Assembly: GCF_014236655.1 (NCBI RefSeq)
Contig: NZ_JACMYG010000012.1
Location: forward strand, 62,001-126,000
Reading direction: 5' to 3'
Source: Pseudomonas kielensis
GTDB taxonomy: Bacteria; Pseudomonadota; Gammaproteobacteria; Pseudomonadales; Pseudomonadaceae
DNA: 64,000 nt
Each line of letters opens with the position of its first letter. Positions within the stretch are counted from its first letter, which is position 1. Made by a program: the position numbers and the translations under genes. The notes below the pieces were generated by a model that was not told the DNA's origin, did no database searches, and worked only from the letters and a program-made list of their open reading frames with translations. Positions 26,332 to 34,547 of this stretch are shown one piece after another.

Positions 26332-27207
26332 ATGCGCATGATTCTGGTCCACGGTATCAACCAGCAAGGCAAAAGTTCGCAGAAAATCCTCGATGCCTGG
26401 CTTGGCCAACTGCACAAAACCTATGCGGTCCATGGGCCCGATCCGTTGGCCCGGCTGTCGCGTATCGAGGCCGCGTACTACGGCGATACGCTGGAGGCGC
26501 TCAGCTCAGTCAAGGTGCCGGACCAGGCCATTGCCCTCGGGGTCGAGGCCACGGTCGATGACTTCGATGACTTCGCGGTCGAGGCGCTGGAAGAAATCGC
26601 CCTGCGCCTGGGGGTCACCCAAGCGCAGATCCAGGCTCAGGACCAGCTCACCGTGGTGCCGCAAGGCGCCGGCATCAACAAGAAATGGGTCAAGGCGATT
26701 GCCCGGGCCATCGAAACCGTTTCCCCGCTGCGTGGCACTCTGGCCCTGCGCGTGCTGGGGCAGGCACACGCGTACATCCGCAACCAGCACGTGCACGATG
26801 AGGTCAACAAGCTGGTGCGCCCGCTGTTCGAGGACGATGAACCTGCCATCGTGGTGTCCCATTCCCTGGGCACGATTGTGGCGTACTCCCTGCTGCGCGA
26901 ATTCGCCAGAAACGATCGGCCACGCCAGTCTTCGCTGTTGCTGACCCTCGGCTCGCCGCTGGGCATCGACAGCGTGCGCAAGGGATTCGCCAAGCCACGG
27001 ACCCGGCCGGACAACGTGCAGCGTTGGGTCAACGGTGCCGACCCGGAAGACTTTGTCGCGTTGCGGGCCGAGCTCACCAACGACAATTTTGGCCCGGGGA
27101 TCGAGAACTATCCCGACATCGACAACGGCCATGACGACCCCCATTCGATCCTCGGCTACCTCAGTGACCCGCGCATTGCCAGGGCCATCGCCCAGGCGAT
27201 TCCCTGA
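26332..27207 (+). CDS. Alpha/beta hydrolase (lipase/esterase-like), partner of caspase-like gene
   Basis: 291 residues. It starts directly with the first strand and oxyanion region (MRMILVHGINQQG), has the nucleophile elbow VVSHSLGTI (Ser178), and the later blocks RWVNGADPEDFVAL (candidate Asp237) and DDPHSILGYL (candidate His271), typical of serine hydrolases of the lipase type that act on lipids or esters. No signal peptide: cytosolic, no membrane helix. GGAGGTCACGACC precedes the ATG. Coupled to the caspase-like gene (24-bp gap), it might be its substrate or effector; the target molecule is unknown. A degenerate REPIN lies just after it. Confidence 0.8.
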   Translation: MRMILVHGINQQGKSSQKILDAWLGQLHKTYAVHGPDPLARLSRIEAAYYGDTLEALSSVKVPDQAIALGVEATVDDFDDFAVEALEEIALRLGVTQAQIQAQDQLTVVPQGAGINKKWVKAIARAIETVSPLRGTLALRVLGQAHAYIRNQHVHDEVNKLVRPLFEDDEPAIVVSHSLGTIVAYSLLREFARNDRPRQSSLLLTLGSPLGIDSVRKGFAKPRTRPDNVQRWVNGADPEDFVALRAELTNDNFGPGIENYPDIDNGHDDPHSILGYLSDPRIARAIAQAIP

Positions 27208-27232
27208 GCCAGCAGAGGTCGGAAAGAGCCGG

Positions 27233-27331
27233 ATGGGGCTACGTTTGCTCGCGATGAACTCAACCACAACGCATTGACTCAGGCATTGCGCGTCATTGTT
27301 AAGGTCCATCGCGAGCACGCTCGCCTGACAG
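27233..27331. repeat. Degenerate REPIN
   Basis: GGGGCTACGTTTGCTCGCGATG followed about 65 bp later by CCATCGCGAGCACGCTCGCC: two REP-like halves in inverted orientation, with more substitutions than other copies. It separates the convergent hydrolase and receptor genes. Confidence 0.6.
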
Positions 27332-27338
27332 TACGGAT

Positions 27339-29780
27339 TTAGAAGCTCGGCGTGTATTTGACGCTGAACATCAGGTTGCGCGGGTCGCCGAAGTTGTTGT
27401 TGCCATCGAGCTGGTTGTAGCCCGCCGCGTAGTAGTGTTTGTCGAACAGGTTGTTGGCGTTGAGCGCCAGGCCGATTTCCGGGCTCAGTTGATAGCCCAG
27501 GCGCGCGTTCCAGAGGGTGTAGCCCGGGACGTCGTAGGTGCGCTCGTAACCCAGGGTGTGGCTTTGGCTGGTGAAGCCCAGGCCGGTGCTGACCTGGCGC
27601 CAGTCGCCGCTGAACTGGTAGTCGCTCCACACCCGTAACATGTGCTTGGGCGTCCACTGGCTGAAGACTCGCCCTTCGTTGACCGGGTCGTCGAGGTACT
27701 TGGTGGTGTTGTAGGTGTAGCCGGCAAACAGTTGCAGGCCGTCCAGCACTTCGCCGCTGATCTCGGCGTCGAGCCCCTGGCTGCGGACCTTGCCCGAGGC
27801 CGTCGAGCAGTACCAGCCATCGCACGCATAGCCCGCCGCGACGTCATTTACCGCGCGGTTTTCCTGGTCATAGCGGAACAGCGCCAGCGAGGTGTTGACC
27901 CGCCCGTCCAGCAACTCCCCCTTGAGGCCGATTTCGTAGTTGCTGCCGATCACCGGCTTGAGCACCGAGCCGCTGGCGTCGCGCTCGCTTTGCGGCTGGA
28001 ACACGTCGGTGTAGCTGGTGTAGACCGACCATTGCGGGTTGAGCGCGTAGATGGCGCCGAGGAAGGGCGTGACTTCGCCGGTTTCACTCATGCTACTGGG
28101 CTCATTGACCGTAACGACGTGGCTGATGGCAGCCTCGTTGGAGGCGCTGTAGCGGTAGTCGTACCAACTGACCCGGCTGCCAAAGATCAGGGTCAGGGGC
28201 TCGATCGGCTTGACCCGCCAGGTGCCGTACAGGCCTTTTTGCCGAATGTCGTAGCGGCTGCTGGTGCCACGCCCTCCCGGGGTGTTGAGCAGGCTGTCGT
28301 AGCTGATGGCGGGGCGCTGGTGGTTGATCGCAAAAATGCTGTCGCTGCTGTCGTTGAAGGTCCGGGCGATACGGTCATCGGAGGTGAACTTGGAGTAGTT
28401 GCCACCGACGATGATTTCCTGGGCCATCGACAGGGCTTCGAAACGGCCGACCAGGTTGGCGTCCAGGCCGACCTTGGTGGAGTCGAAGTCGGTCACCCAG
28501 TCGGCATATTGCACACCGCTGCCATCGAGGTTGAGGCCATCCCCGCTGCTTTGCACCCGCTGTTGGGTCGAGTCGTTGTTTTCGTTCATGCGTACCGCGC
28601 CGACCTTGGCGCTCCAGTCGTCGTTGAAACGGTGCTCGAGGTCGGCATAGACGGTGGTGACGTCGATGTGCGAGCGGTTCCAACCGGAGCCGGTGTAGGT
28701 CGAGCGCGGAACGTCCACCGGATCGCCGTTGGCGTAGCGCGGCAGGCCCCGCAGCATGGGCCGGGCGGAGGCGTCGGAATTGCTCACGGCCAGGCCCAGG
28801 GTGGTGTCGTCCTGCAGGTCGAAGTCCAGTGCCGCGTACAACGAATGGGTCTTGCTCCATTCATAGTCGATGAACGACTGGCTCTGGTCCTCGTCTGCCA
28901 CCACCCGGCCGCGCACGGTGGCGCTGCTGTTCAGCGGGCCACCGGCGTCCAGTTGCAGGCCGTAGTGATCCCAGGTCCCGGCCTTGGCCGTGAGGGCCAC
29001 GGTCGGCGCGTTCTGGCCGCGCTTGCGTACCAGGTTGATCGCACCGCCCGGGCTGCCCGCGCCCTGGAGCAGGCCGGACGCACCGCGCAGTACTTCCATG
29101 CGGTCGAAGAAGATCAGGTCCTGGGTCGCCCAGTTGCCGAGCGCGTAGGTATTGCGCGGGATGGGCACGCCGTCGTACTGCCAGTCATCGATCTGGAACC
29201 CGCGGGAAGTCAGGATCATGCCTTTGCCGACGCCCTGGACGCCCACCAGGCCGGTGGTCTGGTTGGCCGCATCCTTGAGGTCGGTGAGGCCCTGGTCATC
29301 CATTTGCTTGCGGGTCAGCACGCTGACCGACTGGGGAATTTCCTTGAGGCTGTGGTTGCCCTTGCCGATGGTCACCGCGCGGGCAGCGTAGGAGCCCGAG
29401 TCCTCGGTGGTGGCGTCGGTGCTTTGTTCAACAATGCTGGTGAGCCCCAGTTGCAGGGCGTCCTGGTTGTCCGTGGTCGGTTCGACGCTGTAGTTGCCTT
29501 GCCCGGTCACGCGCAGTTGCAGGCCGCTGCCGGCCAGGGCCGTGTGCAGGGCCTGCTCGGTGGGCATCTGGCCGATCACGGCGGGTGCCAGCTTGTCCCG
29601 TACCAGGGCAGGGTCCAGGGAAATGATCTGCCCGCTCTGGCTGGCAATGGCATTCAGCGTGCGGGCCAGCGGACCGGCCGGGAGGTTGAAGGACAGGCTC
29701 TGCGCCTGTACCAGGGCAGGGCTGGCCAGGGTTGCCAGGGCAACGGCGAAGGAAAGGGCATTGGGCCACGGGTTAAACAC
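27339..29780 (-). CDS. TonB-dependent siderophore receptor with signalling (STN) domain
   Basis: 813 residues from a GTG start at 29778-29780, which follows CAGGAGAACGCT. A signal peptide ends near LVQAQS, followed by an STN domain (about 26-100; SFNLPAGPLARTLNAIASQSG), a plug with EIPQSVSVLT and the GAGSPGGAINLVRKRG block, and a beta-barrel ending in VKYTPSF with C-terminal Phe. The STN domain passes ligand binding to a FecR-type anti-sigma factor, which is encoded next along with its sigma factor. Likely a ferric siderophore (FpvA/FoxA-like) receptor; the siderophore is unknown and no biosynthesis genes are here. Confidence 0.88.
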   Translation of the reverse strand: MFNPWPNALSFAVALATLASPALVQAQSLSFNLPAGPLARTLNAIASQSGQIISLDPALVRDKLAPAVIGQMPTEQALHTALAGSGLQLRVTGQGNYSVEPTTDNQDALQLGLTSIVEQSTDATTEDSGSYAARAVTIGKGNHSLKEIPQSVSVLTRKQMDDQGLTDLKDAANQTTGLVGVQGVGKGMILTSRGFQIDDWQYDGVPIPRNTYALGNWATQDLIFFDRMEVLRGASGLLQGAGSPGGAINLVRKRGQNAPTVALTAKAGTWDHYGLQLDAGGPLNSSATVRGRVVADEDQSQSFIDYEWSKTHSLYAALDFDLQDDTTLGLAVSNSDASARPMLRGLPRYANGDPVDVPRSTYTGSGWNRSHIDVTTVYADLEHRFNDDWSAKVGAVRMNENNDSTQQRVQSSGDGLNLDGSGVQYADWVTDFDSTKVGLDANLVGRFEALSMAQEIIVGGNYSKFTSDDRIARTFNDSSDSIFAINHQRPAISYDSLLNTPGGRGTSSRYDIRQKGLYGTWRVKPIEPLTLIFGSRVSWYDYRYSASNEAAISHVVTVNEPSSMSETGEVTPFLGAIYALNPQWSVYTSYTDVFQPQSERDASGSVLKPVIGSNYEIGLKGELLDGRVNTSLALFRYDQENRAVNDVAAGYACDGWYCSTASGKVRSQGLDAEISGEVLDGLQLFAGYTYNTTKYLDDPVNEGRVFSQWTPKHMLRVWSDYQFSGDWRQVSTGLGFTSQSHTLGYERTYDVPGYTLWNARLGYQLSPEIGLALNANNLFDKHYYAAGYNQLDGNNNFGDPRNLMFSVKYTPSF

Positions 29781-29882
29781 AGCGTTCTCCTGATCGTGTG
29801 GATGTGTCAGGAGATAGGTGGGATAAGAAATGAAAACCAGACACAAATAAGATCGATTTTCAAAAAATAATCCTGGCCGCTG

Positions 29883-30851
29883 TCATTTCGCTTGAATCAG
29901 GGTCAGCCAGGGGCTGTAGCGCTGGACCCGGATCGGCAGGGTTTCCGCCAGGGCGGCCAGGGTTTTGTCCGGGTCGTTGAGGGTGAATACCCCTTGCACC
30001 CGCAGATCGCGAATCGCGGGGGCCACCCGGACAAAACCACGGCTGTAGGGGCGCAGGGCATCCACCACCTGTTCCAGAGGTTCGTCGAGCACGTTCAGGC
30101 GCCCGTCCAGCCAGTCGGCGCGATGCCGTTGATCACCGGCGAGACGGACTATCCGTTGCCGGTAGAGCAGAGCCGACTGGCCTTCCTGCAGGACCGCCTG
30201 GCTGCCGTCGAACAGGCTCGCCTGGACCGCATGCTCAAGCACCAGAACCCGGCTGGCATCACGCTCCTGGGCCACCAGGAAACGCGTGCCCAGCGCGCGC
30301 ACTTCGCCTTGGGCGGTGCGTACGCGCAACGGACGCCGGGGATCGGCGGCCACCTGGATCAGCAGTTCGCCGTGGCGCAGGATCACCAGTCGTTGTTGTC
30401 CATCGAACTGCAAGTCGACCGCGCTCTCGGCGTTCAGGCTCAGGCGGCTGCCATCGGCCAGGTTGAAGTCCCGGCGCTGCCCACGCCCGGTGTGCAGGTC
30501 GGCGAACAGGTTGTCGCCCAGTGAACTGCGCGCCCCCAGCCACAGACCACCACCGAGCAGGCCGAGGCCGGCGATCAGCCGCAGTGCATCGCGGCGCGAT
30601 TCCTGGGGTTGCAGGAGCAACTGTCGAGCTTGCGCGGCCTGGCCGGGAACCCGTCGATCAAGGGCGCGCAGGGTATTAAACGAGCCGCCGAGGCGTTCCT
30701 GCAACGTGGCCCAGGCCTGTGCGTGGGCAGGGTCCATGGCCAGCCAGGCATCGAAGCGTTCTTGCAGTCCTGCGTCGGGCTGGCCGGCGCGCAGCTTGAC
30801 CATCCAGTCGATGGCCTGCTCGCTGAGAGGGTCCAGGCGCGGCGCACTCAT
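29883..30851 (-). CDS. FecR-type anti-sigma regulator
   Basis: 322 residues. It has a DUF4880-like N-terminal helical domain that binds sigma (QAIDWMVKLRAGQPD..W...DP.H), one transmembrane helix (about 93-110, LRLIAGLGLLGGGLWLG), and a periplasmic FecR domain with GRGQRRDFNLADGSRLSLNAES and a C-terminal STN-like part. It receives the signal from the receptor 102 bp downstream and controls the sigma factor whose stop overlaps its start (ATGA at 30848-30851). Start chosen at this overlap rather than 24 bases upstream. Confidence 0.88.
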   Translation of the reverse strand: MSAPRLDPLSEQAIDWMVKLRAGQPDAGLQERFDAWLAMDPAHAQAWATLQERLGGSFNTLRALDRRVPGQAAQARQLLLQPQESRRDALRLIAGLGLLGGGLWLGARSSLGDNLFADLHTGRGQRRDFNLADGSRLSLNAESAVDLQFDGQQRLVILRHGELLIQVAADPRRPLRVRTAQGEVRALGTRFLVAQERDASRVLVLEHAVQASLFDGSQAVLQEGQSALLYRQRIVRLAGDQRHRADWLDGRLNVLDEPLEQVVDALRPYSRGFVRVAPAIRDLRVQGVFTLNDPDKTLAALAETLPIRVQRYSPWLTLIQAK

Positions 30852-31354
30852 GAGCTCATCTCGCTCAGGCAGCACTGGCGCAGGGCCTGTTTCATGTAGC
30901 GGCTGACGGTGCGCTCGGACAAGTCCAGCCGGCGGGCGATCTCGACGTACGTCAGGCCGTCCAGTTGGCTGTAGAGGAAGGTGGCCTTGACGACCAGGGG
31001 CAAGCCGTCGAGGGCCCGGTCAATCGCCACCAGGGCTTCAATCAGCTGCAATTGTTCTTCGGGGGAGGGCGCGAGCAATTCGGGAAGTGCCGACAAGCGC
31101 TCCAGGTACGCCAGCTCCAGCTTGCGCCGACGATGGCGGTCAAAGATCAGGCGGCGGGCGATGGTCGCCAGGAAGGCGCGCGGTTGTTCGATGCTGTCGG
31201 GGTCGACCCGGGCCACCAGCATCTGGCAGAAGGTATCGGCGGCAGTGTCCTCGGCGTCCGCGTGATTGCGCAGGCGACGCTGGATATGCTGCAACAGCCA
31301 GCGGTGATGGTCGCTGAAGAAGAAGCCCAGCTTGCGGGTCGAAGGGGGTTGCAC
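30848..31354 (-). CDS. ECF sigma factor, FecI-like iron starvation type
   Basis: 168 residues: sigma-70 region 2 (RNHADAEDTAADTFCQMLVARVDP and RAFLATIARRLIFDRHRRRKLE, containing core binding and -10 recognition) and region 4 (LTYVEIARRLDLSERTVSRYMKQAL helix-turn-helix). FecI-type sigmas direct transcription of the cognate receptor when released from FecR. The start is GTG at 31352-31354, preceded by GGAAAG; no better ATG is near. It is 22 bp from a Fur-box-like site. It shares an ATGA overlap with fecR. Confidence 0.88.
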   Translation of the reverse strand: MQPPSTRKLGFFFSDHHRWLLQHIQRRLRNHADAEDTAADTFCQMLVARVDPDSIEQPRAFLATIARRLIFDRHRRRKLELAYLERLSALPELLAPSPEEQLQLIEALVAIDRALDGLPLVVKATFLYSQLDGLTYVEIARRLDLSERTVSRYMKQALRQCCLSEMSS

Positions 31355-31375
31355 CGGTCGGCTTTCCAGATGTTA

Positions 31376-31393
31376 GTGTGAATCGTTCTCAAT
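31376..31393 (-). promoter_or_regulatory. Fur-box-like site before the sigma factor gene
   Basis: On the minus strand the sequence ATTGAGAACGATTCACAC resembles Pseudomonas Fur/iron boxes of the AATGAGAATGATTCTCAT type (14 of 18 positions by eye). Position just upstream of an iron starvation sigma gene fits repression by Fur when iron is replete. Confidence 0.55.
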
Positions 31394-31449
31394 ACTACCT
31401 TCGAGAGGATCAACACTGCAATCGCCAACCGGTGCGCCACGACCCTGGT

Positions 31450-31920
31450 TTACATCTTGTGGTCGGCCATGTTCAGCGCCCGCACCGGAGCCTTGACTTC
31501 AATTGACTCTTTTTCGCCCTTGGCGTTTTCGACGATCAAGGTCAGCGGCACGGTGTCGCCTTCCTTCACCTGGGCCACCAGGTCAATCAGCATCACGTGG
31601 TAGCCGTGGGGGTCGAACGACACCGCCTTGCCGGCCGGCAGGACGACGGACTCCACCGCTTGCATGCTCATCACGTCGTTTTTCATGGTCGACTGATGCA
31701 CCTGGACGATTTTCGCCGCTGGCGATTGCACGCCCAACAGCTTGCTGTCGGTGCTGGCGGTGAGGGTCATGAACGCCCCGGTGGCCTGCTGTCCGGCAAC
31801 GGTGGCGCGAACCCAGGCGTCATCGACTTGGGTCTGGGCCGAGGCCTGCAAGGCCAGGCCCAGCAGGGAAACACCCAGGACCAACTGTTTGATACGGCTT
31901 TTGCTGAACGTTGCGGTCAT
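31450..31920 (-). CDS. PCu(A)C periplasmic copper chaperone
   Basis: 156 residues. A signal peptide ends near residue 28 (ALQASAQT). The copper-binding motif is exact for the family: His75, ten residues, Met86, 21 residues, His108, one residue, Met110. These proteins hold Cu(I) in the periplasm and feed cytochrome oxidase CuA assembly with SCO1. It starts inside the stop of the SCO1 gene (TAATG), so they are coupled. An in-frame upstream Met is possible but gives a poorer signal peptide. Confidence 0.88.
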   Translation of the reverse strand: MTATFSKSRIKQLVLGVSLLGLALQASAQTQVDDAWVRATVAGQQATGAFMTLTASTDSKLLGVQSPAAKIVQVHQSTMKNDVMSMQAVESVVLPAGKAVSFDPHGYHVMLIDLVAQVKEGDTVPLTLIVENAKGEKESIEVKAPVRALNMADHKM

Positions 31921-32525
31921 TAGCAGACCTCCATGACAGTGAGCAGGTCTTCCGTACACTCTTGTGCCGAAAGTGACTGGGACAATCCAAGGCGCAGGGT
32001 GCCCCGGGAGTCATAAACATAACTGGTGGCGGTGTGGGACAGGGTGTAGGTCGAGCCGCTGGGGACCTTCTCGAAGAACACGTCGAACTCTTTGGCCGTA
32101 GCGGCGGTTTCTTCGAGGCTGCCGTACAGCGCGACAAACGACGGGTCGAAGGCTTTGACGTAGGCGTCGAGCACTTGTGGGGTGTCGCGTTCCGGGTCCA
32201 GGGTGATGAAGATCACCTGCAGGCGGTCGCCATCCTTGCCCATCAGCTTCTTGATTTTCGCCGCACGCGCAAGCGTGGTGGGGCAGATCGCCGGGCATTG
32301 GGTAAACCCGAAGAACACCATCGGCATCATGCCGCGAAAGCTCGACAGGGTTTGCACATCACCGTTGGTGTCTTTCAACTTGAAGGTGCGCCCCAGGATC
32401 TTGTCACTCAGGTCCTTGCCGTATTTGTACGACAGCTCGCCGCGAGTGTCGCAGCCGGTCAGCAGCCCCAGGCCCAACAGCCCCATACCTGCAATCACCT
32501 TGCGGCGATTCATCAAAACACTCAT
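31920..32525 (-). CDS. SCO1/SenC family copper-dependent thioredoxin-like protein
   Basis: 201 residues. The N-terminus is a lipoprotein-type signal ending in LLGLGLLTGC. The copper/redox site is CPAICP (Cys77 and Cys81) with His164 in LSHTATS, the Cys-Cys-His set of SCO proteins. The role is assembly of cytochrome c oxidase CuA or redox control in the periplasm. It is the first gene of a two-gene unit with the PCuAC chaperone, adjacent to but separately oriented from nothing else of the oxidase pathway here. Confidence 0.88.
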   Translation of the reverse strand: MSVLMNRRKVIAGMGLLGLGLLTGCDTRGELSYKYGKDLSDKILGRTFKLKDTNGDVQTLSSFRGMMPMVFFGFTQCPAICPTTLARAAKIKKLMGKDGDRLQVIFITLDPERDTPQVLDAYVKAFDPSFVALYGSLEETAATAKEFDVFFEKVPSGSTYTLSHTATSYVYDSRGTLRLGLSQSLSAQECTEDLLTVMEVC

Positions 32526-32661
32526 GCGTCAACGCCCTTTGGCCACCTGGCAGTCGAGTTGACCTGGCAGGGGGGTCACCGTGAAAGGGCAGCATCCTAT
32601 CAAAATCGCGGCGTAGGGTGCCGGCTTCGGGACAATTGGTCGCAGCACGCTCGTCGTGCGC

Positions 32662-33450
32662 TCAGGGAAAGAACTCCCCGGGTGTGGCGCCGAATTGCTG
32701 GCGGAAGGCGGCGATGAAAGCCGAGGTCGAGTCGTAGCCGCAGGCCAGCGCCACGTCGGTGACGCGCTCGCCCTGTTCCAGCGGGGTCAGCGCGCCGAGC
32801 AGGCGCAAGCGCTGGCGCCAGGCACGAAAGGTCAGGCCGGTATCGCGCAGGAACAGCCGGCTGAGGGTCTTCTCGGTGACCGCGAACTTTTCGCTCCAGT
32901 GGCCCAGGGTGGTGGCCTGCTCCGGGTGCAGTTGCAGGCTCTGGTAGATTTTCTGCAGGCGACTGTCCTGGGGCAGCGGCAGCATCAGGTCGATCTGCGG
33001 CGCCTCGGCCAACTGGTCGAGCAGGACCTGCACCAGTCGCCCCTGGGCGCCGTCCTCCTGGTACTCCACCGGCATCTGGCTGAAGCGGCGGATCAGTTCG
33101 CGCAACAGGTCGCTGACTCCGAGCACATGGCATCGCGGCTGCGCCCAGGCGGTGACGCTGCAATCGAGGTACAGGCTGCGCATTTCCGTGCGCGGCGAGC
33201 TGAACACCCGGTGTGGCACGCCGGCGGGGATCCACACGGCCCGTTGCGGCGGCGCGACGAAGCGTCCGGCGCTGGTCTGCACCTCAAGCACCCCTTGAAT
33301 GGCGTAGGACAACTGCACCCAGGGATGGCTGTGGCGGCGGGTCAGGGCGCGATTGGGCAGCGATTCGGTGCGCCCGTAGACCGGTCGTGGCAGGCTGGGC
33401 AGCCCGGGCACACTGCGCCGGTAGCTCTGGTCATGTCCTTTAGGCGGCAT
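32662..33450 (-). CDS. AraC family transcriptional regulator with cupin N-domain
   Basis: 262 residues. An N-terminal AraC-type cupin (about 25-120, HSHPWVQLSYAIQGVLEV and IPAGVPHRVFSS) binds a ligand, and the C-terminal part has two HTH motifs, the second around GERVTDVALACGYDSTSAFIAAFRQQFGATPGEFF. The ATG at 33448-33450 is preferred to an upstream GTG at 33489. It is divergent from the SBF-like transporter gene by 74 bp, so it probably regulates it. Confidence 0.83.
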   Translation of the reverse strand: MPPKGHDQSYRRSVPGLPSLPRPVYGRTESLPNRALTRRHSHPWVQLSYAIQGVLEVQTSAGRFVAPPQRAVWIPAGVPHRVFSSPRTEMRSLYLDCSVTAWAQPRCHVLGVSDLLRELIRRFSQMPVEYQEDGAQGRLVQVLLDQLAEAPQIDLMLPLPQDSRLQKIYQSLQLHPEQATTLGHWSEKFAVTEKTLSRLFLRDTGLTFRAWRQRLRLLGALTPLEQGERVTDVALACGYDSTSAFIAAFRQQFGATPGEFFP

Positions 33451-33524
33451 CTGCTGGCTCTTTGGCGTTAGTCGGTAATACGCAGTCACGTTAGAGTCGC
33501 CGCTACGTTCTTGGCAACCCCCGG

Positions 33525-34532
33525 ATGATCCCGATGACCCGCCCCCGTTTCCTGCCCGACAACTTCACCCTGACCCTGATCGGCGTGGTGCTCCTGGCCA
33601 GCCTGCTGCCCGTCAGCGGCCAAGTCGCGGTCGGCTTTGGCTGGCTGACCAATGCCGCGATTGCCCTGCTGTTTTTCATGCATGGGGCCAAACTGTCCCG
33701 TGAGTCGATCATTGCCGGCGCCGGCCACTGGCGCCTGCACCTGCTGGTGTTCGGCCTGACTTTTGTACTGTTCCCGCTGGTGGGTCTGGCGCTCAAGCCG
33801 CTGCTCTCACCCATGGTCGGCAACGAGCTGTACATGGGTATGCTCTACCTCTGCGCGTTACCGGCAACGGTGCAGTCGGCGATTGCCTTTACCTCCCTGG
33901 CGCGCGGCAACATTCCGGCGGCCATCTGCAGTGCGGCGGCGTCCAGCCTGTTCGGAATCTTCCTCACGCCCTTGCTGGTGGCCTTGCTCCTGAATGTGCA
34001 CGGCGATGGCGGCTCGACCCTCGATGCCATCCTCAAGATCAGCCTGCAGTTGCTGCTGCCGTTTGTGGCCGGGCAGATCGCGCGCCGCTGGATCGGCGCC
34101 TGGGTGGGGCGCAACAAGCATTGGCTGAAGTTCGTCGATCAGGGCTCGATTCTGCTGGTGGTCTACGGCGCCTTCAGCGAGGCGGTGAGCGAAGGGCTGT
34201 GGCAGCAGATTCCGCTGTGGGAACTGGCGGGCCTGGTGCTGGCTTGCTGCATCGTCCTGGCGCTGGTGCTGATCGCGGCGACGCTGCTGGGCAAAGCCTT
34301 TGGCTTCAATCAGGAAGACCGCATCACCATCTTGTTCTGCGGCTCGAAGAAAAGCCTGGCCACCGGCGTACCGATGGCCCAGGTGCTGTTCGCCGGCAGC
34401 ACCATCGGTCTGTTGATCCTGCCGCTGATGCTGTTCCACCAGATTCAACTGATGGTCTGTGCGGTACTGGCCCAGCGGTATGCCAAACGCCCGGAGACGG
34501 TGGCCGAACTGATGGGCCAGGTCGATCCCTGA
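33525..34532 (+). CDS. SBF-like bile acid:sodium symporter family transporter
   Basis: 335 residues, about ten transmembrane helices, of the single-gene bacterial SBF-like family (YocS/PF13593 type). Features include NAAIALLFFMHGAKLSRE, GMLYLCALPATVQSAIAFTSLARGN and FCGSKKSLATGVPMAQVLF. Substrates in bacteria are largely unknown organic anions. GGATGATCCCGATGACC provides two close ATGs; I took 33525. It ends 15 bp from the convergent cyclodeaminase gene. Confidence 0.85.
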   Translation: MIPMTRPRFLPDNFTLTLIGVVLLASLLPVSGQVAVGFGWLTNAAIALLFFMHGAKLSRESIIAGAGHWRLHLLVFGLTFVLFPLVGLALKPLLSPMVGNELYMGMLYLCALPATVQSAIAFTSLARGNIPAAICSAAASSLFGIFLTPLLVALLLNVHGDGGSTLDAILKISLQLLLPFVAGQIARRWIGAWVGRNKHWLKFVDQGSILLVVYGAFSEAVSEGLWQQIPLWELAGLVLACCIVLALVLIAATLLGKAFGFNQEDRITILFCGSKKSLATGVPMAQVLFAGSTIGLLILPLMLFHQIQLMVCAVLAQRYAKRPETVAELMGQVDP

Positions 34533-34547
34533 GCCGAGGGCGGTTAC

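Noticed and set aside
27642..29870. 742-codon plus-strand frame
   Set aside because: Antisense shadow of the siderophore receptor gene.
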